The notes under the pieces were generated by a model. The model had not been told where the DNA came from. It worked only from the letters and a program-made list of their open reading frames with translations, and made no database searches. Made by a program: the position numbers and the translations under genes. 64,000 nucleotides of DNA, taken from NCBI GenBank assembly GCA_003615045.1, contig ML014182.1:24714-88713 (forward strand), given 5' to 3'. Position 1 is the stretch's first letter; each line of letters starts with the position of its first letter. The DNA is from Caulochytrium protostelioides (lineage: Eukaryota; Chytridiomycota; Caulochytriomycetes; Caulochytriales; Caulochytriaceae). Positions 41,087 through 51,065 of this stretch are shown here, piece by piece.

Positions 41087-42086
41087 GTCCGTCGGATGGG
41101 CCTCGCTTGGTCTCGCGGCCTCGCGTGGCATCCGTTCATTCATTTTCTTTTATATAACTCTAGACGCTTTTTTTCGCTATGATAATGAAAAAGCGCATGG
41201 CGCTCTCGGACCTCGTGGATCGGTGTTTGGTCGCCAAGCTGGACTGAGCAAGGGAAGACGCTTGTTGGACTACGCTAATCAACGGCTGACACCATCATGC
41301 CGCGGCGCACCGACGCGATGCGATGGACGGCACTAGCGGCGAAATCTTCATCGAGCTTCACTGCCCATCGCATGCCGGCCCGAGACGCGAAACACCTAGA
41401 GACGGCCGGTCGGAACGGTTCCTCGTCTGCGGCCTGGGACGGCGCCGCGGCCGATCCTGCGGGATCCGCCGGGGAGGCGGGCGCCTCAACGGCGAGCCCT
41501 TGCGTTCGAGACAGCCGCGGCGGCGGGCGGCGGGCGGCTGGCGGCGGGCGGCGGCGGCGGCGGGTGGCCTGTTAGCGGTCGGTCGCGTCGCCGGCACCCG
41601 TGCCGACAGCGATCTCCGTCGGTCCCGCATCCATCAGCCGCATGCAGCGTCGGCCACGGCGGCATCAAGTCGTGTCCGAGTATGGGACGGCGGCGTTCAC
41701 CAGGAACGAGTATAGTCTCCGCCGTCTGGATCAGTCGGCCGGGATCTTGTCGACGCAGACTCGCCACGGGACGGCGTGCGGGGCGGCTGATGGCCACGTG
41801 GCATGGCGACGGCGACGGCGAGAGCGACGGCGACGGCGACGGCGGGATGATCGCGCACGCCGCCTTGCCAGAAGCCCCCTGGACGACGACCGGCGGCCCG
41901 TCCGTTCCGAACGCTGCGGCCTGCGCGCGATCTGCGCCGTCTTGAGCGCTTCCCCTCGCCGCGGCTTTCTCGTGGCTGCTCAACCGCGATCGGGCTCGGA
42001 CGCCGCGTTGCTGAACTCGAGCCGCGCGGCACGGCGCGGTTGCCGGCGCTCGCCTGCGTCCTCATCACCGTCCTCACGACCACGAT

Positions 42087-42117
<31 letters not shown>

Positions 42118-42127
42118 TCGCCGCGCC
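41087..42127. other. Intergenic region before the seven-TM gene
   Basis: About 1 kb. AT-rich spots near 41140-41200 fit the GDE1 3' end. The rest is GC-rich and includes many GGCGGC units and an ACGACC array just before the next start. The frame of the next gene is open back to 41600, but its upstream part is Arg-rich and not protein-like. Confidence 0.5.
42075..42118. repeat. Hexanucleotide repeat (ACGACC)n just upstream of a start codon
   Basis: Six or seven near-perfect copies of ACGACC end about ten bases before the ATG at 42128, so they probably lie in the 5' leader. Length changes here could affect expression, but that is conjecture. Confidence 0.8.
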
Positions 42128-42982
42128 ATGCCGCCGCCGTCCGTGCCGCCGCCGCCGTTCGTGCCGGCCGTCCAAGCCGCCGGATCTGCGCGGCGACGCC
42201 GGCTGCCGCCACGACGGCCGGGATGGACCTGGCGGGCCGCCGCACCTCTGCTGCTGCTCCTGCCAGCCATCCTGCTGACGGCGCTCGTGCCGGCGGCCGC
42301 GCTCCCCACGCAGGCGGGCGCCACGGATGGCCCAGCGGCCGGTGTTGCCCCGGCCGCGGGGCTCGCGTGGTTCGTGCCGGCGTCGCCGGTCGGCGGTCAC
42401 GCCGCGGGCTCGCTCCGGCTGCCCCGCGACATCCTCGGCGGCTACGCGCTGCCGAACTGCCCGTTCGCCGACAGCAACATCCTCATCTGGCCGGGATACC
42501 CGGCGGCCAACGGCACGGACGCCGGCGGTGACGACGGCGACGGCAGCAACGATGATGACGGTGGCACTGGTCTCGACCTCGATCTCGACTTCGACCTCGA
42601 CCTCGACCTCGACCTGGGTCGAGGGAGGCCAACTCTGACGCGGGTTCCGGCGCGACCCACGGCATCGCCGTCGCCCACGTCGTCGCCGCCCGCGCCGCCG
42701 CGGCGCACCACGCAGCCGTGGCGGCTGCCGCACCCGACGGTCTTCTTCACAGCCGCCGTCGGCGCGCTCACGACGCTCACCCTCGCCGTCGGGCTGCTCT
42801 ACGCGACGAGCAGCCGCCACGTGCTGCACCAGCGTATCCGCGACGCCGCGTTGTCTTTCGAGCCGTTTGCGCTCGCGCTTCTGCTCTTTGCACTCGGGTT
42901 CGCCATCGACGCGCTCCGCTACGCGATGGATCTGCCGGGCAGCTATCCGTTTGCGCTGCAACAGCACAGTCACGGTCTGTCT

Positions 42983-43015
<33 letters not shown>

Positions 43016-45424
43016 GCGGGCGCGCCGGCGGCGAGCACGTGGGCGGCGTGGACGGCATGGACAACATGGAGCACGTGGCTGATGCTGCTAGCGTCGACCA
43101 GCGCATCGGCGCGGCCGGAAGTCGGACGGCCGAGCTCGGTCGACCCGGCGCTGATGGACAACGGTCTCCTCGTGGCATCGGCATTCCTCCGCCTCGTGGC
43201 GCACGCCGCCCTCGTCAGTGGCCTCGTTCAGCAACTGCAGCGCCGCAGCGCCGAAGGCACCTGGAACATTCTTTCGGCCTCAGCCTCCTCGGCCTCCTCA
43301 TCGAACGGCGACGGCCCGCGGACGCCGGCGCCCGCGAGCGACGCCGATGGCGCCGACGACGCTAACGATGCCGACGCCGTCGGCACGCCCGGAAGCCTCG
43401 CGTCGTCCATCTCGACGCCTGTCGCGGGATTCCACGACGCGTCCGATGCCGCCGTCGACGCGACCGCGGTCTCGCCGGCCCTTACGGCCGCGCCGTCGGG
43501 GCAAGGGCTGTCGCCGCGGCTCGCCGTCAAGCCAGCTGCGTCCCAGACGATTGCGGTCACGCCCCTCCGGCCCCATACGGACGCCCTGCCGGCGCGCCTG
43601 CCGGTCCCGCAGTTCAATTCGGCCACCGACAACACGCTCTCTGCCACTCTGAGCGCGCCGCCCAGTCTCCGCGACGTGGACCCGCCGCGATGGTCGCTGG
43701 ACGGACGCGTCCTCACGCCGATCGATACGGCGGCGACCTCGGGTGCTTGGCGCAGCACCGACAGCGATGACGGCCCCGCGGGCCGGCATGGCAGCGCGGT
43801 CACCTGCAACGAAGCGACCTCGCCGGCCCATACCATGACGGCGACGTCGTCGTCGTTGCTACCACCTGCGCAGCCAAGTCTGACGCTCGTGGCCGAGCGG
43901 TCCGCAGACGGCGCTGACGCCCTCGCCGCCGTCACCGGCGACGTCCTCGGCGACGCGCTCTGTAGCCCCGACGGCCTCGGCCGCGGGGCGCTGGCCGCCG
44001 ACCTCACGGACCCGCGGCGCGGCACGCGGCTGCCGCATCGCCACGGCGACGACTTCCAGTCGGTCGAGGAGATGGGCCTCGTCACGCCAGACGATGCGGA
44101 TGCGGATGCGCCTGAAGAGGCGGCGGCTCGCGGGGGTCGGTCGCGGCCATTGGCGCTATCGGCGCTGTCAGTGCCAACCGTCCCGTCGCCGCGCGGCTCG
44201 GAGCCGGACGAAACGCTTCGGCTGCTGCTGCCGCCCGCACGGCATCCAGGTCCCGCATTGCCGCAGTCCACGGCGCGGCGGGCAACCCGTCCGACGCCGC
44301 CGCCGCCCACGCAGCAGCGAAGGCGTGTGGCGGCGGCCGTCCGCGTCGCGGTCGCGCGGCGGTACCAGGCGTGCCGCGACGGCAGCGGCGCGCTGGCGCG
44401 TCTCGCTGTCGCCCACGTCCTCGGCTGGTCTTGGCATGTGTGGGCCATTCTCCTCGTCGCCCGCATCACGCTGTTCGTCCTGCTGATCCAGCTCGGCACC
44501 CGCGGCGTCGCCGTTGCCGCCGGCCTTGCTGCCGACCTCACTACCGGCGCGGATGGCCCGCTGCCGATGCCGATGCCTGTTGGGAGCGGACCCGGCGCGG
44601 TCGTGTTCCCGATGCACGGCACGGCGCTGACGGCGCTGCTGCACGGCGTCGCGGGCGTCCTCAGCGTCGCGCTGCTCTTCTTTCTCGGTGCCGCCGTCTG
44701 GTTCAGCGCCGACGACGACCACACGATGCCGGCCCGGCTGGGCGGGCTCAGCTTCTCCGGCTTCCCGTCGCGCTGCTCGCCGCCGCGGCACGCAGCCTCG
44801 GGGCGCCCGCCGCGCACCGCTGGTGACGGCGGCGACCACGGTGACGGCGCCGGCGACGGCGCCGCGGCACACGGCGCACGCCGCCTCGACCGCGCCACGA
44901 GCGTCAACGACGTGCTCCCGCCACCGTCGCTCGGGCCCGACAAGACCTCCCGCCGGCTCATCGTTCTCGCCGTGCTCGGCCTCGCATGGTGGTGTGTCGA
45001 GCCGAGCCTGCAGAGCCTCGTGCTGCGGGGCCTCGTGGCGCGATGGGTGGCGTGGACGGCGTCCGACGGCGGCGCGCCGCCGACGGCGGCCGCCCTCCGA
45101 GCGCATATCTGTGCGGTGCCGCCGTGGTGGTGGTGGCAGGCGCCGGAGCCGTCGCCGAGCCATGGGGCCGCGTGGCGCGACGGCATACCCCTTGTACCCG
45201 TGCCGCCGGACCCGTGCCCCCTGTTGCCGCCGCAGCCGCCGGCCTGGCCTGCGCGGTACGGCTGGGCGAGCTATATTGATGTCGGGCAGTGGCTGGGGCT
45301 TGTCGGCGCCGTCTGCCTTGTCGTCTTCTCGCACCGCGAGTTCACCCGCATCCGCGAAACCTGGTTGCATACCATGATCCACCGCATCCAGCTCACCTTC
45401 CGCTTCTGGCCAGGCGCCCTCTAA
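42128..45424 (+). CDS. Unrecognised membrane protein: signal-like N-terminus, ectodomain, about seven TM segments
   Basis: I do not recognise the family. The 1,098-residue product begins with a Pro/Arg-rich segment, then a hydrophobic signal-like stretch (about residues 40-60, with APLLLLLPAILLTALVPAAA). An ectodomain of about 140 residues follows with an Asp-Leu repeat. By eye there are seven hydrophobic segments: about 205-228, 245-265, 343-363, 758-795, 830-856, 943-965 and 1048-1068. The loop between the third and fourth is about 390 residues of Ser/Pro/Ala/Asp low complexity. The protein ends with a basic amphipathic stretch, EFTRIRETWLHTMIHRIQLT. A signal sequence, ectodomain and seven TM segments recall receptor layouts, but I see no GPCR family motif. 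The start at 42128 was chosen for the following hydrophobic segment. It is convergent with the coiled-coil gene, only 229 bases between stops. Confidence 0.6.
42572..42617 (+). repeat. In-frame hexamer repeat (GACCTC)n coding Asp-Leu
   Basis: A GACCTC-type array encodes alternating Asp-Leu in the predicted ectodomain of the seven-TM protein. It is likely a polymorphic coding microsatellite. Confidence 0.8.
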
Positions 45425-45653
45425 GCCCAGATTCGGCCATGACCCCCATGCTAACGGTCGATGCGATGTTTTTTTTTGTTTTCTCAAGTATCATGTGATG
45501 TGCCGCATCGCGCGTCTCGTATGGCGTTCGCCGCACCACGGTTCTTATGCGCCGCATCATCCCATCGATATGCGCTATACCGTTTTAATACAGAGCCCTG
45601 ATGATCATCGTGATCAGCATTGAGGGCAGCGGGAATGCAGGTCCTCCCATTCG

Positions 45654-47126
45654 CTACTTGCCATACTCGCTGCCGAGCACGAGCCGCGAACCATAGGATC
45701 CGTAGGACGGGTGACGCGATCCAGCAACCGGCGACCGGCGGGCCCCACCGCCGCCGCCAGCGCCGCTGGAGCCGAGCCGGTGCATCGTGACGTGGGCCAT
45801 GGCCTGCTGTGCCGCGACGCGCTGCTGCTCCTTCAGCGCCGCCTCGTACAGCTCGATCCCGGCCTGGAGGCACTCCACGATCGTGGCTTGGCTCGTCCGC
45901 CACAGATCGGCCTGCGCATGCGCCGCATCGCACGCGGCGACGGCCTGCGCGCGGTCCACGACGGCCAGCTGCGACGCCACTTTGTCCCGCGCGCGCAGCG
46001 CCGCCACCAGCGACTCTGCCGTCGCCAGCTGCTCCGCCGCGCGCCGCGCATACGTGCTCGTGAGCGACTGCGCCGCCCGCGGCTCCGTCACTGGCGGCAC
46101 GGCCACGCCCCGGACGGACGACGGCGACGCCGACGATGGTCGTTCGCCGGACGCCGTCGCGCTCGCGGCGTCCGTGGCGACGGCGGCGTCGACGGCAGGG
46201 TCGACGGCGTCAAGGGGCTGGACGACCAGGAAGGCCGACTCTGGCCGGACAGCCCAGCCGGCGGGCGCCGGGACGAGGACGGCGGGCCGGTCGGTGACGG
46301 CGTAGCCGACGGGCGGCGCGCCGGCGTCGGCGCCCGGCCAGGGGACGGCGCGGCCGGCGGGCTGCGGTGGGGGCAGACGGGGGTCGGCGCCGCGCGGCAC
46401 CGGCGGCGGCGTCAGCTGCAGCCCAGCGCGCGGCGGCGGGTACCGCGTCAGCATGGGCGCCGCGGCGTGCGGGATCAGGCCCGCGGCCTGCGTGTACAGC
46501 CGCAGCATGGCGTCGGCGCGGCCCGACGTGAGCGGCACCGGGTCCGAGAGCTTGCCGTCGATGTGATCGATCAGACGGTGGCGCCGTCGGTGGCGGCGGC
46601 CGCGGGCGGCGTCCTCATGGTGGCCGTCGGTGGCAGGATGGTCGGCGGCGTCCGCGTCCGCGTCGTCGTCCTCATCATCACTGGCCTCGAGCCAGGCAGC
46701 GCTCTCATCATCGACGGGGTCGTCGCGGTCGGCGAGCGCGCGGTCGCCGGCGCGGTGCTTCGCCGTGTCGAGGGCGATGTGGATGCGCTCGCCGGTGAGG
46801 TTGACGATGCGCGTCTCGAGGAGCGACTGCGCCGAGAAGAGGTGCGCCCGCGGGAGCTGCGCCGGCGTGCGGGCGAGCGACGACGCGGCGCGGCGGCGCG
46901 GCGGCGCCGTGCTCGTGGCGTCCGTGGTGCCGGCCGCGGCGTCCCCGGCGCTCACGGCGGCAGCAGCGGCCGACGGCGTCCCGTCGGCCGGCGGGTAGGT
47001 TGGGGTCGGCATATACTGGATCGGGGGCGCCGTGTCGGACAGCCGCGATCGGCCGTGGCTGAACCCATGCGGCCGTGTCGCTTTGGCGTGGGCTATGATG
47101 CTGTCGGCATCGAAGGGCGTCGCCAT
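45654..47126 (-). CDS. Unrecognised protein with C-terminal coiled coil
   Basis: This 490-residue protein matches no family I can name. Its composition changes in a protein-like way, unlike the shadow frames. The N-terminus (ATPFDADSIIAHAKATRPHG, then PPIQYMPTPTYPP) has a mixed composition. A short hydrophobic/basic segment, FSAQSLLETRIVNLTGERIH, near residue 120 could be a small domain. Acidic and His/Arg-rich stretches follow. Residues about 370-465 form a likely coiled coil (RAAEQLATAESLVAALRARD through ELYEAALKEQQRVAAQQAM), ending in a Gly/Ser/Tyr tail. The start at 47126 has an acgATGG context; the frame remains open upstream but turns His/Arg-rich. No membrane segment is seen. It is convergent with the seven-TM gene and divergent from the Faf1-like gene. 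Confidence 0.55.
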   Translation of the reverse strand: MATPFDADSIIAHAKATRPHGFSHGRSRLSDTAPPIQYMPTPTYPPADGTPSAAAAAVSAGDAAAGTTDATSTAPPRRRAASSLARTPAQLPRAHLFSAQSLLETRIVNLTGERIHIALDTAKHRAGDRALADRDDPVDDESAAWLEASDDEDDDADADAADHPATDGHHEDAARGRRHRRRHRLIDHIDGKLSDPVPLTSGRADAMLRLYTQAAGLIPHAAAPMLTRYPPPRAGLQLTPPPVPRGADPRLPPPQPAGRAVPWPGADAGAPPVGYAVTDRPAVLVPAPAGWAVRPESAFLVVQPLDAVDPAVDAAVATDAASATASGERPSSASPSSVRGVAVPPVTEPRAAQSLTSTYARRAAEQLATAESLVAALRARDKVASQLAVVDRAQAVAACDAAHAQADLWRTSQATIVECLQAGIELYEAALKEQQRVAAQQAMAHVTMHRLGSSGAGGGGGARRSPVAGSRHPSYGSYGSRLVLGSEYGK

Positions 47127-48254
47127 CGTGACCGTCGTCACGGCGTGATTGTGGCGGTGGCGATGGTGGCGGCGATCGCTAAGCACTCGGCGCGGAAGCG
47201 GCAATTACAGCGGAAGGGTCTACGGGTATTCATCGTCTCGTAGCCATAACAAATCCGTATCATCCAAAGTATCGATCGCCGGGATCATTCACTCTCTCAT
47301 GAAGGCACGTGGCTATCAGTGTCTTGCGAAAGGATGCATTTGAACAGACATGCAGACCCTTTATTAGTGTGCAGAACGGAACTTTGGCGGACATCGAGGA
47401 GCGGAGTTACCACGCACGGCCACCCTCTCACCATGGTTTTCCCATGGACGATGTCGTTGGGATTGGTGATGCATGCGCGTTGCGCGTTTCACCCGTGCCC
47501 TCGCGCGTGTACAGCGGCGGTCAGGCTCCGATGGCCACGCCCGACAGAGGTGACACCAAGAGGCGCTGGCATCATTCACCTCCAGGCGCCGTCATCGTAT
47601 GCGCAGACAGGATCAAGGTCTGCTCGAGCTGAGGAGGATTCGGCTGGACCACTTTTCATGCCGGCAGCACCTAATTCATCGCTCCGCATCGTACCGCCCG
47701 CGCGGCACATGCCGATCCCTCGTCCGTGGCCACATGGCCCAGGCGGCAGGGACCCCCCGCCACCATCGGGCGCCACACACGCTGCTCCACGGGCAGCCAA
47801 CGACGGCTGCGCCACCCGTCGCGTGGCTGAGTTGCGCCGGCTCAAACTCCGCTCATGGCCCCCGTGCGTGCCATGGCAGCAAGACCGATGAGGCCGAGTA
47901 TACCGGCTCAGCGCCGACATGCAACCACGCCAGCGGCCGCGGCAAGACGCTATCATTGCATCCTCCCGTCGGTATGATACGTCCGTCCCGTTGCGGAGCT
48001 CGCGCTCGCCGGAAACCCTGCGGACGGTCATGTGACGCCGACAGCCGCCTCGCGAGCCGACCGATCCCTGCCTGCGCTGCTGATTCCATCCTCCCGTCCC
48101 CTCCCGTCCCCTCCCGTCCCCTCCCGTCCCGATCGGGCGGCATCGATTCCACGAGACCGGCCATTGATCCGCGTGATCCCACGCCGCGTCGACGAAAAAA
48201 AAAACGCCCACGAGTTCTCGTCGATTCTCCCTCCGGTCGCCCGCGGCCACCACC
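47127..48254. promoter_or_regulatory. Divergent intergenic region with a G-quadruplex-prone decamer array
   Basis: These 1.1 kb lie between two divergent genes. Four perfect decamers lie at 48091-48130 and an A run at 48196-48205, just before the Faf1-like start. I see no TATA box or RNA gene. The decamers are the best candidate for a regulatory element. Confidence 0.5.
48091..48130. repeat. Four perfect decamers CTCCCGTCCC
   Basis: CTCCCGTCCC is repeated four times without mismatch, 125 bases upstream of the Faf1-like start codon. The minus strand therefore carries eight GGG runs with one- to three-base spacers, which fits a G-quadruplex; the plus strand could form an i-motif. It might also be a multimerised factor-binding site. 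Confidence 0.9.
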
Positions 48255-50048
48255 ATGGCACGCCGCCCACCACGACGGCCGCCCGCGGCAGCCGCCGCCG
48301 CCGCCTCGCGGTCCGTGAAGCCGTCGCCGCCGCAACCCGCGGCGACAAAACGCAAGAACGCTTGGGCGACTCCGGCGGCCGTACCCGTCGTATCCGCGGC
48401 GCCCGTCCGCGCGCCGGTGATGCCCGTGCGGCCGCGCTTGAACCCGGCGTGGTTGGCCACCGCGGCAGCGGCCGTGGTCCGCCCGCCGTCCCCGACGCCG
48501 TCCGCGCCTGCATCGTCCGCGCCTGCCGCGGCAGCGTCGGACGAGGATGAGGACGAAGTGACGTGGGTCGCGGGCGTCGTGCGCCGTGGTCGTGGCGTGC
48601 CTCCCGCCGCGGCCCCGGTCAACAAGGATGCTGCTCAGAACGCCGCGAGCGATTCGGATACCCCGGCATCCTTGATGCACGCCAGCGAGGACGAGGAAGC
48701 TGCTACGACCGCCCATGTCTCTGAAGCTGAGGCTGACGCTCAATCGTGTTCCGACTCGGCATCGACGGCTGGATCGGATGAGGCCGACGCTGCCGACGCT
48801 GCCGCGGCTTCATCCGCATCATCACACGGCGACGCATCCGATGCGCCTGAAGACGCGATGGCACGAATGGACCGTCTCATGGCAGCGCAGTTCGATCTGG
48901 ACGAGACGGTCGCCATGTGGACGCCGGCGGCCGCGGCGCACGACGACGCCGACGGCGACAGCGACGCTTCGTCGGATGACAGCGACGCCAGTGACGACGC
49001 CGCCATGGCCGACGCAGCCGTGGACGCCGCCGGTCCGCGCGTGATCACCTTCGACGCCAAGACGGCGGCGCCTTCGGGCGCTCTCCTCAGCGCCGCGGCG
49101 CGCCGCAAGTTCATGTCTTCGCACGTCGCCGACGTGCTGGCGGCTGACGGCGACGCGGCCGACGACCCGCTCGCGCGGCAGCGCCGCCGCGCGCAGCGGT
49201 GGGATCAGAGCCTCATGGGCATGGAGGCCGGCGTCCACCGCCGCGGCCGCGCCGCCCACGGCACCGACGGCGACGCGAGCGACAGCGACAACGAGACCGA
49301 AAACCGCGCGCTCGACGCCGAGATGCACGCGCTGCTGCACGACCCGCGCGCCCTCGAGCGGCTCACGGACGCCGCGCGCGCCGCCAACCTTGCCGACGCC
49401 GGGACCGTCAACCCGCACCTCCGCATCCGCGCGTACCGCGGCCCGGGCGCCGGCCGCTCGGCGCGCAAGCTGACGCGGGCTGAGCGCGATGCGGCGCGCA
49501 CGCGGATCGGCGACGCCGTCGCCGCCGCCGCCGGCGGCAACGCCGCGACTGCGGACGCCGGCGGTGCCGGCGGCGCGGCGGCGCCGATTCTGCTGACGGA
49601 CAAGACGGGCGCCGGCGCGCAGCTGTCGGCGAACCGGATGAAGCTGGCGCGGGCGCGGGCGGCGGTGGAAGCCGCGGCGCCCGGGGCGTCGGACCGGGCG
49701 CGCGGCCGGATGCCGTTTCCGCTGCGCGCGGCGCTCGCCAAGAAGGAGAAGACGCGGGCGCACGCGCGGTGGGAGGCGGCGGCGGCGGACAGCTCGCGCG
49801 GGCTCGGCGCCAGCAAGGCGGCACGCAAGATCATTCTGGGCAAGTACGACGCCAAGAAGGCCGAGAAGGAGCGTCGCGCGGTGCGCGAGGCCCGGCAAGG
49901 CCTGGACGGCGGTGTTGAGGCCCGCGGCAAGGGCGCCCGCCAGCGCGGCCTCGTTGGTGCGCGCCTTCGTGGCGGCGTGCTCCATCTGGACGGCGCCGCG
50001 CTCAAGCGCATGGGCGTCGACGCGTCCACCTCAGGACGCCGCGGCTGA
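48255..50048 (+). CDS. Putative ribosome-biogenesis protein, Faf1/C1orf131 (DUF4602)-like
   Basis: The 597-residue protein is mostly Ala, Asp and Ser in acidic repeats. Its last 120 residues are basic and resemble the C-terminus of yeast Faf1 and human C1orf131, which act in 40S rRNA processing. PFPLRAALAKKEKTRAHARW near 485 is followed by a Lys/Arg-rich helix, then RQRGLVGARLRGGVLHLDGA, corresponding to the family's end where a Gly-Lys-hydrophobic motif precedes a Leu-Ser-Lys/Arg-Asp-like motif. The match is partial and the Ala-rich bias weakens it, so the name is tentative. It would fit the other ribosome-assembly genes here (eIF6, Cms1, Sfp1-like). The ATG at 48255 sits in a caccATGG context. 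An alternative reading is a generic nuclear acidic/basic protein. Confidence 0.5.
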   Translation: MARRPPRRPPAAAAAAASRSVKPSPPQPAATKRKNAWATPAAVPVVSAAPVRAPVMPVRPRLNPAWLATAAAAVVRPPSPTPSAPASSAPAAAASDEDEDEVTWVAGVVRRGRGVPPAAAPVNKDAAQNAASDSDTPASLMHASEDEEAATTAHVSEAEADAQSCSDSASTAGSDEADAADAAAASSASSHGDASDAPEDAMARMDRLMAAQFDLDETVAMWTPAAAAHDDADGDSDASSDDSDASDDAAMADAAVDAAGPRVITFDAKTAAPSGALLSAAARRKFMSSHVADVLAADGDAADDPLARQRRRAQRWDQSLMGMEAGVHRRGRAAHGTDGDASDSDNETENRALDAEMHALLHDPRALERLTDAARAANLADAGTVNPHLRIRAYRGPGAGRSARKLTRAERDAARTRIGDAVAAAAGGNAATADAGGAGGAAAPILLTDKTGAGAQLSANRMKLARARAAVEAAAPGASDRARGRMPFPLRAALAKKEKTRAHARWEAAAADSSRGLGASKAARKIILGKYDAKKAEKERRAVREARQGLDGGVEARGKGARQRGLVGARLRGGVLHLDGAALKRMGVDASTSGRRG

Positions 50049-51065
50049 TGCGATCCATCATCTCACTCGATCGCCAGTGGCGCTGCCCCCCTGGATCGTG
50101 TTCACCGGTGGACGCTGCTGCATAAAGTGGAGGGCTCGCTTTCGCGGTGGGCTTTCTTCAAACCTCCTCTAATTTATCGAAACTCCTCATAGACTGTCGA
50201 AATCCTCGTCCGTGATCGACGTCAAACCGCGATCGGGGGATCTTCAGTTTGATTCATGCATTGGGATATCACGCTTTTCATCCCGCCTACTTTTCGGCAG
50301 GGTCCATGCACAGCAGGGCCCACCCGCCATGCCCAACCCCATCGGCGCCTCCCACCTTCCCACCCTCAAGTCCATCACGGCCATGGACTCATGCATCCCC
50401 CCAAGCGCAGGCATCGCTCCATACGGTCAAGCAACGAAAGTCAACAGATTAAGTAGAGCAAATGAGGAAAAGAATAGATAGAGAGATATCAGGCGACCAT
50501 ACAAGATGGATCAGATCAGGATGAGGAATACGGAGAAATCAAGAGGGATCAGGATACGAGAGCCAAGGAAGAGAACGGAGGGTGGGAGAGGGACAACGAG
50601 AGAAGAAGAGTGGCTGCCATCGACGGTCGTTTACGAGAAAGAAAAAAAAACAACACGAGGCGGCCGACGTGCCGGAGGAACATGGAGATGGGCAGGCTTC
50701 CGCTGACGGTGCCAAAGGCGGCGCGTGGTGCTCATGAGCCGAAGGCGGAGAGAGCTGCAGGCCGGAAAGGCTCGGACCACCCCCTTCCCCCTTTCCTCGT
50801 CTTCCGGAACCCCCTTCCTTCAACGGCCTTCAACAGGGAAGAACCGCAGAATTTAAGAGGCGTGCGAAGGAGGCCCGTCGATGGAAAGCGAGCGCGATCG
50901 CACCGTGGTATTGCCGCAGCGTCGCCACGGCAAGAGGGGTCCAGGACAGGACACAAGCGCTGACGACGCGCGCGAACAAAAACAGAAGAAAAAAAACGAA
51001 AGCAGCTGGTCTGGCGAGAAGCGATAACGAGACGTCGCGAAAGGCCAGGGCGCCGTGGCGTTCGT
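50049..51065. other. Convergent intergenic region between the Faf1-like and glycosyltransferase genes
   Basis: About 1 kb, less GC-rich than its surroundings, with purine-rich runs (many GA and A tracts at 50440-50660). No conserved frame, RNA gene or repeat array is seen. It contains both 3' ends. Confidence 0.5.

Noticed and set aside
41600-42127. N-terminal extension of the seven-TM protein
   Set aside because: The extension is Arg-rich and spans the ACGACC microsatellite. A hydrophobic N-terminal segment follows the ATG at 42128.
45711-47243. 510-codon plus-strand frame opposite the coiled-coil gene
   Set aside because: Arg/Gly/Val-rich throughout. The minus frame shows changing, protein-like composition and a plausible coiled coil, so I kept that one, though without a family match the choice is not certain.
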